Positions 22,303-35,192 of a stretch of DNA of 64,000 bases are shown piece after piece (position 1 is the stretch's first letter; each line of letters begins with the position of its first letter). Both the position numbers and the translations under genes were made by a program. Location: positions 832,366,160-832,430,159 of the forward strand of contig NC_081411.1 of NCBI RefSeq assembly GCF_030272615.1, written 5' to 3'. The stretch is from Cryptomeria japonica. Taxonomy: Eukaryota > Streptophyta > Pinopsida > Cupressales > Cupressaceae. The notes beneath the pieces were generated by a model, which was not told the DNA's origin, ran no database searches, and saw only the letters and a program-made list of their open reading frames with translations.

Positions 22303-24429
22303 TGTTGGAATATGTTGGCATTTTTGATGATTATGTTGTGATTGTCATTGATGGACATACACTTGCATTGAGATTATTTTTGTATGTATGAGTTATGCTC
22401 AACTGACAATTGTTCCAACTGGTATGTTGTATTATAGTCGTTAGACTATTGGTGTTTTACAGAAAGTGTTTACCGATATGAAGCGGTATGATAACCCCAA
22501 ATGGTTCGAGGATCTCAAGCGGTACAAAGGATCAAAGCGACAGAACATATATTTCCCAGTCTTCATTTTGTCAAACTGGCAACCGGCATTTTGCTTGAAC
22601 CAGTATTTTGTATGAATTGGTAATACTCTGTGATGAGTTACCAACCAACATTTTGTGATGAGTTACCATCCACTGATTGTTTGATGGTGCCAACACTTTA
22701 ACAGTGCTTTTGGTGTTGTGTTACTAGATATGTCTAGATTCATTGAACCTAGGGAATTGGATTGTAATCCTATTGGACCGACATGAAATCAGATTCCTTT
22801 ATAAGGACATCATGTCTAGGGTTTTAGGTTGTTGCTGTTGGTGAATTTGATATTGTTGTTAGGGTTTAAGGTGGTTGAGGAGTCAGAGAGAGAATGAATG
22901 TGTAGAAGACTGAAGTAATGTTGGAATGCATTAGGAATGAGCTATCAAGGATCTAATCAAGCAACTTGTACTATTTGTTAGATCACTCAGTTGTTGATTA
23001 CTCACATCTTCGACAAGTCTGTAGCCCTTAACCGGGTAGGCCCAAAAGCCTTTTGTAAATCCTCTAACAAGGTGGTTCACATCTATGGATCTAAAATCCT
23101 CTAGCAAGGTAGTCTTTAATCGGACTTATCTCCTAACAGAGATTGAGATTCCTAACATGACCTGTTCTGGTAAAGAGCATTGTAAGACCTTAACTGGTCT
23201 AACCTTAACCGGTCTAACCTTAACCGGTCTGGTTCCTATTATGTAGATAGTTACTTGTGAGTTCCATCTCACCATGGTTTTTCCCATTTGGGTTTCCATG
23301 CCAAAATCTCTTGTGTTATGGTGTTTGTGCTTTTGTGGGTGAATGCATTATTTGCTATTTGGTTTGCATGTGTGCTAACCGGTTTGTTTGCTAAACTGTT
23401 TTACCGGTTTACTGTTAGTCTTGCAAAGTGTTTAAGTGCAAAGATTTTTGGCATACTAATTCACCCCCCCTCTTAGTGTTCATCAGAATCCAATAACACT
23501 GAGAGGGGGGGGTGAAGCAGTGTTATACCAGAATGATCAATATTAGCCTTATTAAAACATGCACACACCAACCGGTATACCGGTACATACAGAATTGAAA
23601 GAAGTAAAGCAACCAATAAGCCAATCACATAAATGAGAACCATAAAACACATAATTATACATGGAAAACCTCAAAGAGGAAAAACCACGGTGGGATTTGT
23701 GACGCACAATATCAATTCATTGGCCATATGAAGAGATATTACAAAATATAAGGGGCCTGCACATGCAGGAAGGCTTACAGCCTAGAGCACACTGCTCAAC
23801 CACAAAAGGAGCCTCACTGACTGCATATAAATCCAAACTTCAATTCGGAGAAATGAGTGAATTGCTAAGATAACATCTTCTATGCCAGAATATAGTTCTG
23901 GTTAAGCTCTATCTGTTCCGGTCTGAAACCCTAAGCCCTTTACCGAAATAACACTTACATAAATATCCTGACATACATGATCTCTCAGATATATTTCACA
24001 TCTCTATCTTAATACATATTCACATGATATCACATTCACATATCCATCACAATATTCCAATTATATCAAAATGCTCTAATCCAACTGATCTATATACCCT
24101 ATACAATTTATCATGCCTTATGTCGACTTACAAAGATAATTACAATATCAATATACATTTTAGCTAGATAACATAAATACATGAATAAAAAAAACAATTG
24201 CCGATGCCAGATCCAAGAGATGTCAGCCTCCAATACCGATAACCATATTCTAAACCATGTCAGTCTGCATTGCTGATAACTAAAGAAATCCTTCTATCCT
24301 GTCGGTGTTGGTGCTAGTGAAGTGTCTGCCAGTACACAACTAAACGTAAACATGAAGCCGGAACAAGATACCATGTTGCCATCAATGAAAACATAGTGAA
24401 ACCAACCAATTGAGTGTCAATTGCCAACA
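22303..24429 (-). repeat. LARD 3' LTR, split by a solo LTR
   Basis: Left edge tgttggaat at 22303, interrupted at 22313 and resumed at 23486 (gaatccaataacac). Right edge gccaaca at 24429. Without the insert it is about 950 bp, like the 5' LTR, with which it shares long blocks (for example gtgttataccagaatgatca near 23520). Confidence 0.85.
22313..23485 (+). repeat. Solo copia LTR inside LARD 3' LTR
   Basis: Begins tgttggcatt and ends catca. Flanks gaata (22308-22312) and gaatc (23486-23490) form a 5-bp duplication with one change. The intact LARD 5' LTR shows the empty site (tattggaatccaataac). The C-rich motif aattcaccccccctctta lies near the right end. No internal genes. Confidence 0.8.
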
Positions 24430-24441
24430 ATCTCCCCCTTT
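24430..24441 (-). other. LARD polypurine tract
   Basis: The minus strand reads AAAGGGGGAGAT directly before the LTR start TGTTGGCAAT. Copia-1 has the same tract and LTR start and copia-2 very nearly so. Confidence 0.85.
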
Positions 24442-24528
24442 GGCATTGATGGTAACACTCATGTGAAAGACGGTCAAGGTTTCATCTGCCGGTTTCATCT
24501 TGCCTGCTCCCCCTGAGCTAAATATTCA

Positions 24529-25322
24529 TCAATACAAAATACTCCATACTCCCCCTAATGTATACCTCCCTTTTTTTAATTTTTCACATCTATATCGCTC
24601 CCCCTTTGACATCAATGCCATCAAAAATTCTGAAAAGAATTCCAAAGATCCAAAACTGTACAATGAGATCCCAAAAATATCTTTCTGGAGCTTAACAAAT
24701 TTGAAAATTTCTGGATATGCCTTCTCCAATAGCTCATGATAAGTATCCCAACCAGTTTTGAAAGTACCAAAAATAGATGCAAGTCCATTTAGTATATGTA
24801 CAAATGACTCTTTCTCACTTAACTCTGCCAGTGTGGGCTTTCCAACCATGTCCATACACTCCTTCTTATGTGCAGTGAGTGAATCCATCTAGGGAATCAC
24901 CAAGCCTCTAAGACTTCTGGCTCTTCTTATGATTTTATCTTTTTCTTTCTCAAGAACAAAGATTTGGGCTTCTAAAACCAAAATTTCACCATAAATGGAT
25001 GTAGTCAATGAATTCAATCCATCAAAATAATTGGCTATACCTGCAATTTTCTCCTGAAATTCTTTAATCTTTTTATCTGCATTAACTGTAAGTACATCTA
25101 TGTTACAACAAACCTTGTAAATATTTGTACACCACTTTAAAGATTTGTCTATTAATTTCAACTTTTCATCAATCTTCTTCCTCTCAGACTCAATTATTGA
25201 TCAAATGTAGCTCTTTTAGCCTATGTGAATCTCTCCAATGCTTACCAGTTTGAAATCTGCTACAAGGATTGAAAATCCTTTGAAATGTGCTCAGTAATTG
25301 TCTTAATCTTACTGGATGGGAT
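24529..25322 (-). pseudogene. LARD ORF2, C-terminal part (after G1 gap)
   Basis: Continuation of the ORF2 frame interrupted by G1. Two open stretches (25161-24889 and 24888-24529) are separated by a single TAG. Predicted helical, charged residues such as VLEAQIFVLEKEKDKIIRR suggest a coiled coil, followed by a region rich in aromatic residues. There is no recognisable enzyme motif. Stops also occur between 25162 and 25322. The polypurine tract follows within 100 bp, so this is the end of the protein. Confidence 0.55.
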
Positions 25323-26115
25323 TGTTTATGGTGAAAATAGATAAAACAATATTGAAAGACTAAACAGATTCAACAACAAAGATCCACCACAACATATGAA
25401 GATTACCTAAGACAATGCAAATCAAATAAAATCACAAAGATTGTACCATCACATGTCCAATAGGTTTTGAATCTCCATTCTTCCTATCTCCATTGATCTT
25501 TCTTGATATATTTTCTCTCAGACTTTATGTCTGCACAAGAGCTCAACAAAGAACAGAAATGTGGTTGCAAGTAGGCTTGATCACATATGAAAGTTCGAAT
25601 GCTAGAAGACTTGATTAACTCATTGGATGATTAGGCTATTTAGTTGAATAGAATGATTAGGGTTGATAATGAGAGAAGCATCCTCTTATATAGAAGACAC
25701 TATAAGAAATGAAGGGATAAGATTAAGAGGTGTAAAAGATAAATGGTCGGCTAGGATTAGAGGGTAGGTAGAGGAAATAAGAAAATAATGAGAGGGTAGG
25801 TAGTGTAGGAATTAAGAGATGAATGACATGTGTCATAGGTAGAAAAGGCTAATGAATTAATTAAATAAGTAAAGATTTATTTAATTTATAGAATAAATAG
25901 GATCAATTAAATAAATAAAATATTTATTTAATTTAGAAAAAGGATAATTTAAATAAATAAATGTATTTATTTAAATGAGAAATAAGGATAGAAGAGGATA
26001 AATCAATTAATTAAATAAATAAAGATTTATATAATTAATAGAAGAATTAGGCTTAAAATAATTAATTAAATAAAGATATTTATTTAATTATACATGACAA
26101 TTTTAGGTGTCTACA
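25323..26115 (-). repeat. G1 3' LTR
   Basis: 793 bp, edges tgtttatgg and ggtgtctaca. 25850-26090 is a cluster of AT-rich near-palindromes built from attaaataaataaa and tttatttaatt. The same cluster occurs in the other LTRs of this family. No gene. Confidence 0.9.
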
Positions 26116-27278
26116 TTTTGTCCCTCTTTGAGACAATGCCACTTGCCGCGTTGTTTCAAAGAAGATTAGATAAACTGATACAAAGTTGCCCCAAGATGGG
26201 AATGATATGCTCCCTCGAGAGATTGGATGAAAATGCCTAGAAAGATCGCAGACAATCTCTCGATAAGAAAGAAAGGCTAGAATGGACTGACCAGATAGGA
26301 TAGAGTGCCAGAGTCACGAGATAAAGAAGATTGACTTGGGAAACAAGGGCTAGGGTAGTCTATATGATAGACTACGAGGGAAAACATCCTCATTGTCATC
26401 CACATGCCTAAGAGATCAAAGTGTAGAGAGAGCAAAGAGAAGTCAACAACGATGGCATTGGTGCATAGATTCAATCATGTTTGTCGATATCAGAGGCCAA
26501 CAGATGCAAGAGAGTCGGTAAGTACCACAAAAACTCCTTATACTTTGCCGCATTAATTGTTGTCATAAATGCATGCTAGGTAGGGTAATAAATGTGTATT
26601 AGGTATGTCTAGAAAAATGTCAAGTGAGAGGAAAAACATTAAGGCGTGTTTGGGTAGATGCTAGGCGCGTTTGGGTAGGCTAGGTGCATTTGTGAAGTAT
26701 GTAAGCGTGTTTGCATCATGAATGTGCATTTATGTCTTCAAGGTCGAATCGACAGTTTTGTGATAAACATACATTGTTGATTGGATAAGCTATTGAGAGG
26801 ATACACTCAAGCAAGTCCTTTAGGGAAGACTAGGATAGCAGATAGGGCTAGGATTGACAATTCTGTGATAGAACAAACATTGCCAATCAAGAAACCACTC
26901 AAGAGGATACACTCAAGCAGAGGCCCTAGGATAGGATAGATCGAGGCACTTTGTGATGAATAGGGAGTACCAAATAAATTACCAATTTTGTGATAGAACA
27001 TACATTGTCAATTAGATAAGGCTGAAATTGACAATTCTATGATAGAACATACATTGTCAATTGGATAAGCTACTCAAGCGGATACACTCAAGTAGGTGCC
27101 CTAAAAGATAGGATCAAAGAAGCACTTTGTGATGAATAGGTAGTACTACTAGGATAAAAAGAAGCACTTTGTGATGAATAGGGAGTGCCACTAGGATAAG
27201 AAGCAACACTTTGTGATGAACAGGTTGTACCACTAGGATTGACACAATTGATTTACTTGAATGTAGGAGGACCTACCT
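26116..27278 (+). other. G1 region upstream of PMD gene: polypurine tract and tandem repeats
   Basis: 26116-26130 is the G1 polypurine tract (minus CAAAGAGGGACAAAA). 26740-27245 holds degenerate tandem units with gacaattctgtgatagaaca, aagaggatacactcaag and cactttgtgatgaatagg. The G2 counterpart is 54630-55090. As seen from the plus-strand PMD gene this is its 5' flank and could carry its promoter. That is inference only. Confidence 0.5.
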
Positions 27279-28208
27279 ATGCTGGAGTCACAGGAGATAT
27301 TCCCTTTGACTCAGAGTTTATGACCAGAGCTGATATTCGAGGATAGAGCCACAGTTTAGGCTATGGGCCTGCGACATATTTTGTATGTGCCTGAGTTTCA
27401 AGTGAACATGGGATTGCTGACTGCGCTGGCTGAGAGATGGCACTCAGAGACTTGTACTTTTCATTTGGCTATGGTGAGATGATAGTCACCTTGGAGGATG
27501 TATATAGGATACCGTGGATACCAATCGATGGGGAGTTAGTTCCTTACGATCAAGAGGAAGAAATGGATGCACTGAGATGAGTGTTCTAGGATCTGGGATT
27601 GGAGATGAGGGCTGGATAAGTGGTTTGGGATACCATGACATAGATAGGATTAGCACTACCAGTAGTGTTGGCAGGAGTGATCAGTGGGTTCCTCTGTCCG
27701 GATAAGGCAACACGAGGATTGGTTGTGGGATGGGGATGAGCTACTATCTTTGAGAGAGATGTGTCAGGGACAGGTAGATGAGATCCAGGATCTGGAGAGG
27801 GAGACAACTAGGCTCAAGAGACAACTAAGGGACACTAAGTGGGATAGGGATCGGGTTATTTAGTGCTATATAGAGGCTGAGACAACACTGAGGGCAGGGA
27901 GGCAGGCATTAGAGGACATAGGGGCCGGATACACCTATGTTCTACATGCAGGGGAGGAGATAGCCTATTGGAGAGAATTATATTATGGAGTGGTGCCACC
28001 AGAGCAGTGGGCTAAGAGCTTCCATAGACCATCGTGGACTGCGACGACCACTAGAGGGAGAGATAGGAGACAAGCATCTAGCGGTGGGGTCATGGATCCT
28101 CCACCACCACCAGATAGAGGGGGCAGGAGATATGATCCTAGGGTGGGTCCTTCCAGGGCTCAGAATTTGTTGAGGCCAGCTGACTCTGAGGAAGGGAGTT
28201 CATCATAG
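27279..28208 (+). pseudogene. Plant mobile domain (aminotransferase-like) protein, truncated, antisense in G1
   Basis: ATG at 27279 aligns with that of the G2 copy. The N-terminus contains LLTALAERWHSETCTFHL and TLEDVYRIPWIPIDGELV, the PMD signature (A-L-x-E-R-W-x-x-E-T-x-T-F-H-L ... T-L-x-D). Compared with G2 about 0.9 kb is deleted around 27735. The C-terminal coil and the end PPPPPDRGGRRYDPRVGPSR (28100-28170) remain. Several in-frame stops and a frameshift near 27467 are present. PMD proteins of the MAIN/MAIL type act in plant chromatin silencing. Capture by gypsy elements is known for the domain family. Confidence 0.7.
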
Positions 28209-29932
28209 CCTTAGAGGGCTCCCTATGTATCATTTTTTGTACCATTTTTGTATGATGATGTAGACACCTTCAGAGGATTGTAGCCATATGATTTTGACAT
28301 CATTGTATCATGACACTTATGATTTTGATATATATATATATGAGATGATTTATCCTTGCGGTAGCTATATGCATGTGTACCTATGTGATGTATGTTTCTA
28401 TGTGATGCTTATGATATGGATGTAAATATGTACATGAGGAAATGCAATATTTTTGTTCTTTTATGTTTTTAATATGTTATGCATATGAAAATGTGAATGT
28501 ATGAAATGTAGATGAATATGATAATGCAAATAACTATTTACATGATGAAAATGTAAAATGTGCTAATATGTGTTGTGTGCAGGATGTGATGCAATTGTGA
28601 TATCTATATGTATGTATGAAATGCTAATATGTGGTAATGCAGGTGCAAACTACATGAAATGCATATATTTTTTTTGGTGTGTCATTATAGTCAGTCATGT
28701 GATAGCGGGCTACATGGGCTCAAGGATGATGGAGGTCAATCAAGAAAGGGGGATGAAAGTTAGAAGATATGGAAGTGAAAGAGCTTCTTGTGTGTTATCA
28801 TCATTGAGCTTTATTATGGCAAATAGGTTATGACAATCCATATATATGTTCGAACCAGAAAGTCATTGTACCTGTTTGCATGGAGATCAGATAGTTGCAA
28901 TCAAGGAATGCCCTAGTTCACACTAGACTCACAGTGTCCTCATATCCTTGGACAAGTCATAGCATTACTAAGAGACAATCCATAGACAACAAAGAAAATA
29001 GGTGACGATACCCCATCCTCGCCTTTCTATTCAAAGGCATCCGGGAGATAAAATCTCTAGTCAGACATCCTAGAAAAGCTAAAAGACATGTCACCAAAAA
29101 GATAAAATCAAAAGAAAACCAAGACTTGACACCAACATCCATTGTAGTCCTCAAGTTTAGTGTCTCTTGTCACTTGTATAAGTCTTATTTGATTGTGGTC
29201 ACAATTTTTACTTTCACAAAAGGATAGATAGCACTGAACCATAATATTTTTTGAGTCTGTTGAAAGATTTGATTTGTTGAAGCCCATTGTTGTTGTGTCT
29301 CATCTGAAACTGACTGAATCCATGAAACCGATACTTTATTGCGAAGAAGACGAAACTTTATTGTGGATATGTGATGCAAGTGTTGCTTTATTGCGGATTG
29401 TGCACGGATAGATTGAAGAAAACTAGAAGAAACTATACTCCTTAGAACGTGTGATGCTCTCACTTCCACACCCATCACTAGACGTAGGATTTGCCTTAGC
29501 TACAGATAGGAGCTGATTTATTATGGATGAAAATGGATGAAAAGGAAGGTTTATTATGAATGGCTAACCAATCTTAGGTAGATCAATAACAAGCCATGAT
29601 GGGAATGGGTAAGTTTATTATGAATGAAGAGGTTGTGAGTGTGTGCAAAGTGAAGGATGAAATGGAATCCTGAAGGAGGAAGGAGCAATGTCTCTACACA
29701 CGGTGCCAGTAACCTGGTTTTCACCATGGTACTTGCCCAGGGTGCCACCAAAGTGGTTTTCACCGTTGGACGAAATGTTTTTCTTTTTACTTTTTTTTTT
29801 TTTTTGTTGTGTCACAAGGCGCCTGTTTGCCAGATTTTCACCAAGTAACGAGTTTTTATTTTTATGATTTTTTTGTATTTTTGATAATTTTTTGATTTTT
29901 TTTGTATTTTTGAATTAGGATATGCTAAAGAG
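28209..29932. other. G1 spacer between PMD gene and integrase tail
   Basis: Non-coding on both strands as far as I can tell. It contains a short TA run near 28330 and a T-rich block at 29790-29905. The homologous spacer in G2 is 56993-58740. Short frames here have no domain. Confidence 0.45.
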
Positions 29933-30175
29933 CTATGTGTAAAACCTGTGAAGGTGCATGCTGTTGATATGATCTTCCAAAGGTTCACCCTCTAGGGTTG
30001 ACAGCTGATATGCACCAGATCCATAGACTGTTGTAATGACATAAGGACCAAGCCAACTGGGCTCAAATTTTCCTTTCTTTTCTCGGTCCTGTTGATTTCT
30101 TGGATTCTCCTTGAGAGATAAGTCACCCACCTCAAATGTGTGAGGCTTAATCTTAAGATTGTACCTGCATTGTTC
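29933..30175 (-). pseudogene. G1 integrase C-terminal tail
   Basis: About 80 residues with KGKFEPSWLGPYVITTVYG followed by GAYQLSTLEGEPL, the GPY/F module that ends many gypsy integrases. It closes with NSMHLHRFYT and a stop. The catalytic core, RNase H and RT that should precede it are absent: upstream is a low-complexity linker that connects back to protease. The tail shows an internal deletion of pol. Confidence 0.8.
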
Positions 30176-31100
30176 CTTGACTGAATGATGTGTAGCTCAA
30201 GTGACTGTCTTCCTTGATAAAGGAACTGAGATAGTGTGAACTACGTAGACCCGTATGCGTGTCACCTAAAGAAGTTTGGGCATCCCCGATAACAAAGTCC
30301 CTCGAGTAAGCTCCAGTAAAGGTCCATGATGTATCACCAAAAGGGAAAGGATGTATGGAATACGTGGATGAGTGATGAAGGCTTATGATTGTGAAAAGAA
30401 GTGAAAGTAGCATGGCATGATGGAGACTTAGGATCAACACGTATGCTTTTTGACTTAAAATTGTAGAACTTTTGCCCCTAGTTATTTTGATATTAGGGGA
30501 GATCAACTCTTGTTCTTTTTTCTTCATAGGATTTTTATCTTTGACCTTGATTTTTTCAGAGTCCAATAGATTTTGATTTTGATTTGGACTAAAGGACTTA
30601 TCTTTATTTTTTACTTTTAGATTTTTCTTTTCAAAGCTTGAGTTTTGATCCCCAATGAGTAAGGGCTTTTGTAATTCTTGTTGATCCAAGTTTGGAAGTG
30701 GAGTGGAAATGGAAGGAGTGGATGAAATGGTAAGGCTATGTTAGTTCTCAAGAGGGCTGGTGATACGCTTAATAGATTCTTCACTGGAACCACTCTTAGG
30801 ACTATTGATATCAAGAGTTGTTTGCACCACTAGAGGAGATTTGCATTTAGACTTAGTAGCCACAACACTAGGTGGTTCACACCCAATTCCTTGCAAATTG
30901 TTTATAGATTCTTCTTGTCGACTGAATACCTTAGGAGATAGTGGGAGTTGATCAACATGAAAGATATACTCACCATATCCCATGTCTTTAACCTTGAACT
31001 TATCTTTGATCTCTGATTGTTTTGACATAGAAGCTTTCAAGGATTCTGGATCCACATATGTTGATGAAGGAATAGCCTCTCGATTGACTAGGATTGTTAT
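30176..31100 (-). pseudogene. G1 polyprotein linker after protease
   Basis: Two frames (31055-30741 and 30689-30153) rich in K, S, N and P, for example PNQNQNLLDSEKIKVKDKNP. They match no enzyme and probably represent the protease-RT linker left after deletion of RT-RNase H-integrase. Confidence 0.45.
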
Positions 31101-31490
31101 TTATGATCTAGGGCACAAATTTTTGCAATATATCAATGGATTTGGATCACCTTTGATGGTCACTTCAACTCCATTGTGTGGAAACTTGATACATCGATGA
31201 TATGTAGATGGTACTATGCTCATCTCATGAATCCATGGACGTCCTAGCAATATGTTGTATGTGAGATCCAGGTCTAGGACTTGACAAACCACATCCTTCA
31301 TCACTAGCCCAACTCTAAGAGGCAAGGTGATTATTCCCTTGGACGAATGCTCTTCGTCATCATATGCCTTGATGGTAATTTTGTTTGTAGAATTCGCAAC
31401 TTTGTCTGAATATCCCAATTGTATTATTGTGTTCAAAGTACATATATTGAGACCAACTCCTCCATCTATCAGGACTCATTTTATTTGATG
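31101..31490 (-). pseudogene. G1 gypsy aspartic protease
   Basis: Contains VLIDGGVGLNICTLN (active-site D-G-G form, common in Tat-like gypsy elements) and, about 80 residues later, YNILLGRPWIHEM, the conserved L-L-G-R-P-W block. The frame is open from 31436 to 31101. A TGA-type stop lies just before the active-site segment near 31475. Protease would process the Gag-Pol polyprotein. It follows Gag on the same strand. Confidence 0.75.
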
Positions 31491-31733
31491 TTTGTGTAGG
31501 AAGGATTCAATGTGTAAAGGTGCATTATGTGGTTGGCTCATGGAGGCATCATCAGTTTCTCTGAATGTAAGGGAGTGTGGAATGGAAAGGTATCCCACCA
31601 TGGTTTGAAACTGGTCCACATTCAGATCAATGGGGATGGAAGTGTCTCTCAAAGTTTTGTCAAGAATGACCTTATGTGCAGGGGATATGTGTAAGAGCTC
31701 AAGGATTAAGATAAGTGCCGGTGTCTTCCCTAA

Positions 31734-34038
31734 CTATTCTACAAGGTCATACTTAGGTTTGGTTGATGAGGAAGCAATGTTTTTAGTTGGAGCACTTTGA
31801 AAAGTCAATTTACCTCGATGAGTTGTATCATTACATTCAGAGGTAGGTTTGAAAGAAGATCCAATACCTTTTAGGACAACCTTGGGTCTTTGGGTAGAAT
31901 TTTCAGGTGTTTTGTCCTTTATGATAATGGTAGAGACATAATTATCCATCAAAATGTGATTGACAGTTGAATCATAGTTATCAGATGCTCTGGTATAGTT
32001 GGTTGGCTCATCTATGGCTTTGGATTTCCCCTTGTCATGTTTTGGGAATGGTTCTTTAAACATTTCATGTTCTTGGTTAGATGAGTGTCCTTCAATCTCA
32101 ATGTTAGCTCTATCAATAATATCTTGTATGATGTTCAGCCGATGATAGTTTCCTATTTTATGTCCCTTGCTTTTATGAAATTCACAATATTCATCATAAT
32201 TCCACCAATTTGGTTTGACCTTTGGCTCATATGGAGGCAAATCTGGAATTGTTATTATTTTGTTTTCCACTAGTTTCTTGAAAGCTGACTCAAGTGGTTC
32301 TCCCAATGGGGTGTACTTCCTTTGTGATTTGGAAGTTGTTTGAGTATTCACTTGATTGTTTGTAGAGCTTGATACCAAAAAAAATGATTTTGGGTCGTAT
32401 TGTATTGGCATCAACAATACCATCATTGACTGTGTTCTTGTTTTTATTCCAAAATCTTGGCTTGTCTTTTCCTTTATAGTCCTCTTTGTTTTCTTTGAAT
32501 ATTTTGATGATTCCTTTCTCAATTAGGACCTTCTCTATTGCTAAGTCTCTTTCAATGATGTCCTTGAAAGTGGACAAGCAAGCTTTTCTCAGGTCATAAC
32601 CAATTTCTCTGTTAACATTCTGGGTGAACATCTCTACCATTTGTTTCTATGGAATTTCACAAGAGCATTTGTTGGCTAGATTCCTCCATCTTTGTAAAAA
32701 TGATGAAAATGACTCTCCATCCCTTTGTTTGGTGTTGCACAAGGTAGTGACTAATATGTCTGTCTCTATGTTGTATGAGAAATGTTGGATAAATGCCTCT
32801 GCTAAGTCACCCCATGAATTAATTCCAGGTGGGAGTTGGGAAAACCATTCCATAGCTTGATCACCTAAGCTTTGTGGGAATAATCTCATCAAATATGTCT
32901 CTTCCGCTGCTACCTCAATGCAAGCTATGAAAAACTGTCTTATATGTGCCTTAGGGTCCCCTTTTCCTCTGTACTTATCAAACTTAGGTGTCATGAAATG
33001 TGTAGGAAATGGAGGCATTAGAATGATTTTGTCAAATGGATAGGGACACATGTCTCTCATTGTGTAAATTGGCTTTGGTGTATTTATGTCCTCTATTTTC
33101 TTTTGTAAGTCCTTGATTTGCTGTTCCAAATTGTTCTTAGGTGGAGGCCGACTTCTTGGACCATATCCCATGCCTGAACCACTGGGTGGAGGAGGAGCAT
33201 GTTTCATATATGGATGGTATTGATCATACACATGTTCATATGGAGGAGGTCTATAGTGATGTTGTGTATAAGGATCACTTGGTATAGAGTCATGATGAGT
33301 AACAAAATATCTGCTTTGTCCATTTATACCATACTCTACAGGCATGTCATGAGTTTGTTCTAGTGTGTTGCCCCCAAATTTGATGCAGGGTTTCCTTGTG
33401 TCCAAATTTTGATCATGCCTTTGGATATCCAATTACTTTGGTTGTTGGTCCTTAGCATTGGCTTGTGATTGAGTATATTTTTCTACATAAGACTTCCATA
33501 ATGGTCTGCAAAGGTGAGTATCATATACTTGACCATGTGTGTATGGGACCTCAGGTTTTTGAAATAAAGATGATGGTGATTTAGGTACCATATGTGGTCC
33601 TCTATTACCTCCACTAGTAGGCCTCCTTTGATCCATGTTGAGGTGAGGTTGTTGCAAAGGTCGATTTTATATTATTTGAGACATGTCAAAATCATGACGG
33701 ATCTTGGTTCCACTTTGTGCCATCACTTCTAAGAAATATTGTCTATATCTTCTCATGATCTCTTCAACAAATCTATGAAAATGGGGATCCATGATAGAGT
33801 CTTCCACTTCCGCTGAATGTACTAAAATGTTGTCCGTATTTTCATTGTGTGTATCATTGTTGTTTATAGTTTCCATGTTCTCAACATTTGGAATGTTTCT
33901 ATAGGCATCCATGTCAGGTAATGTAGTATGATCAGAATTGAAAAAGCCATCATTTTCATACTCATAGGCACTCATGTTTGTGGACTCTTGAGCCTCTTTA
34001 GCTTCCCTCCTAGATTTTTGGGAATGGGTTTCGACCAT
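31734..34038 (-). pseudogene. G1 gypsy Gag
   Basis: ATG at 34038 gives ETHSQKSRREAKEAQES, shared with G2 and G3. The capsid domain is at about 32995-32650 (FDKYRGKGDPKAHIRQFF, then FPQSLGDQAMEWFSQLP and FSSFLQRWRNLANKC). A knuckle-like CEFHKSKGHKIGNYHRL at about 32170 has lost its last Cys (Y). Stops at about 33664 and 33430 and a frameshift near 32400 inactivate it. 31491-31733 is the degraded Gag-protease junction. Confidence 0.8.
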
Positions 34039-35192
34039 GAACTAGGTATTGACCAAGATGTTTAAGACTAGATGAACATGGAAAGAGTATGGAGGACCAA
34101 GAGTTGGATGGAATGTAAATGAACCTGAGGTGTACTTGCAATGTCCAAAGTGTAAGATCAAGTATGTATGTAGTAGAGTAGGTGTGACTTCCAAAGAGAT
34201 GATAGTTTCTCTTGATGAGGTAAGTTGACCTTGACTCTAAGTAAGACCAAATGAGACCCAAAGAAGATAGACCTTGATGAGGGACCACTTAGCAAAATGT
34301 TGTTGTATGTAGTGTGTTGACAAAGCAAGATGAGGACAAGCAAGTGACCTTTTGACTCAAGTTTAGACAAATGTGAATGTAATGTAATATTTAAAGCAAT
34401 GATGGACTTTGTGAGACCCAAAGATAGGTTGAATGCTAGATGAAAACCTAGAGAGATAACCTAGGAAGCTCAATAAGTCTAAAACTGACTGTTCTTGTTT
34501 GTTGGACTGTAACTTTTTCTGATTTGTGAAGTTGTTTGTTGTGACCAATACTAAATTTGTTTGATTGTTTTTCATGACAAGATGACACAATGTTGTTGAG
34601 GACTCAATGTTTGCAAGTGTTTAGACTCAAAATGACTCAAAAGAAAGTGTTTTGTTTGATGTAAAAATGTTTGGCATACACTTGAAGACACAAAAGACAC
34701 AATGTTTTTATGTTTGATCTTGAATGTTTGAATGTTTGAATGTTTGAAATAAGACAAGCACAATTCTTATGGCTGGCCTAGACAATAGTTGTTGATCCCA
34801 CATGGGGTTCCCCCAAGGCTACGCTATTCAGAGCGGATACTTAGATGGTTGACCCCACTGGCTCCACCCTGAACACTCACTTCTCCAGGGCAGCCAAGCA
34901 TTAGTCCCCACGAAAACTCCTCGTGGTGAACTTAGTATCTCTACTAAGAACTGTATGTGTGTGGGTCACTCCAGAGGTCTGACCTCTCGACCCAACAACT
35001 AGAAGGATTTTGGCTTTCTAAAACAAAAAAGGTGCTAGTAAGGGCATCCGCTCGTGTGGCCATACATGCGACACTTTCAACTCTGTAAATACAGAAGGCT
35101 CCCAGCCGGTAGGGGTTACGCCCTACAATTTATCAAATAAATTTGATCAAACCAGTTTATGGGGAGACATAGTGTCGGTATGAACTAATCAG
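34039..35192 (-). other. G1 leader, proximal part
   Basis: Untranslated leader between gag and the copia-2 insertion. It matches the reverse complement of G3 62400-63874 but lacks the CGTCTGTG array present there at 63105-63370. No ORF with a domain. 35188-35192 is one half of the copia-2 target duplication. Confidence 0.65.

Noticed and set aside
22313-24429. Two adjacent LTRs in opposite orientation as one inverted-repeat (foldback) transposon
   Set aside because: The 5-bp duplication gaata/gaatc and the intact LARD 5' LTR show a solo LTR inserted into the LARD 3' LTR instead.
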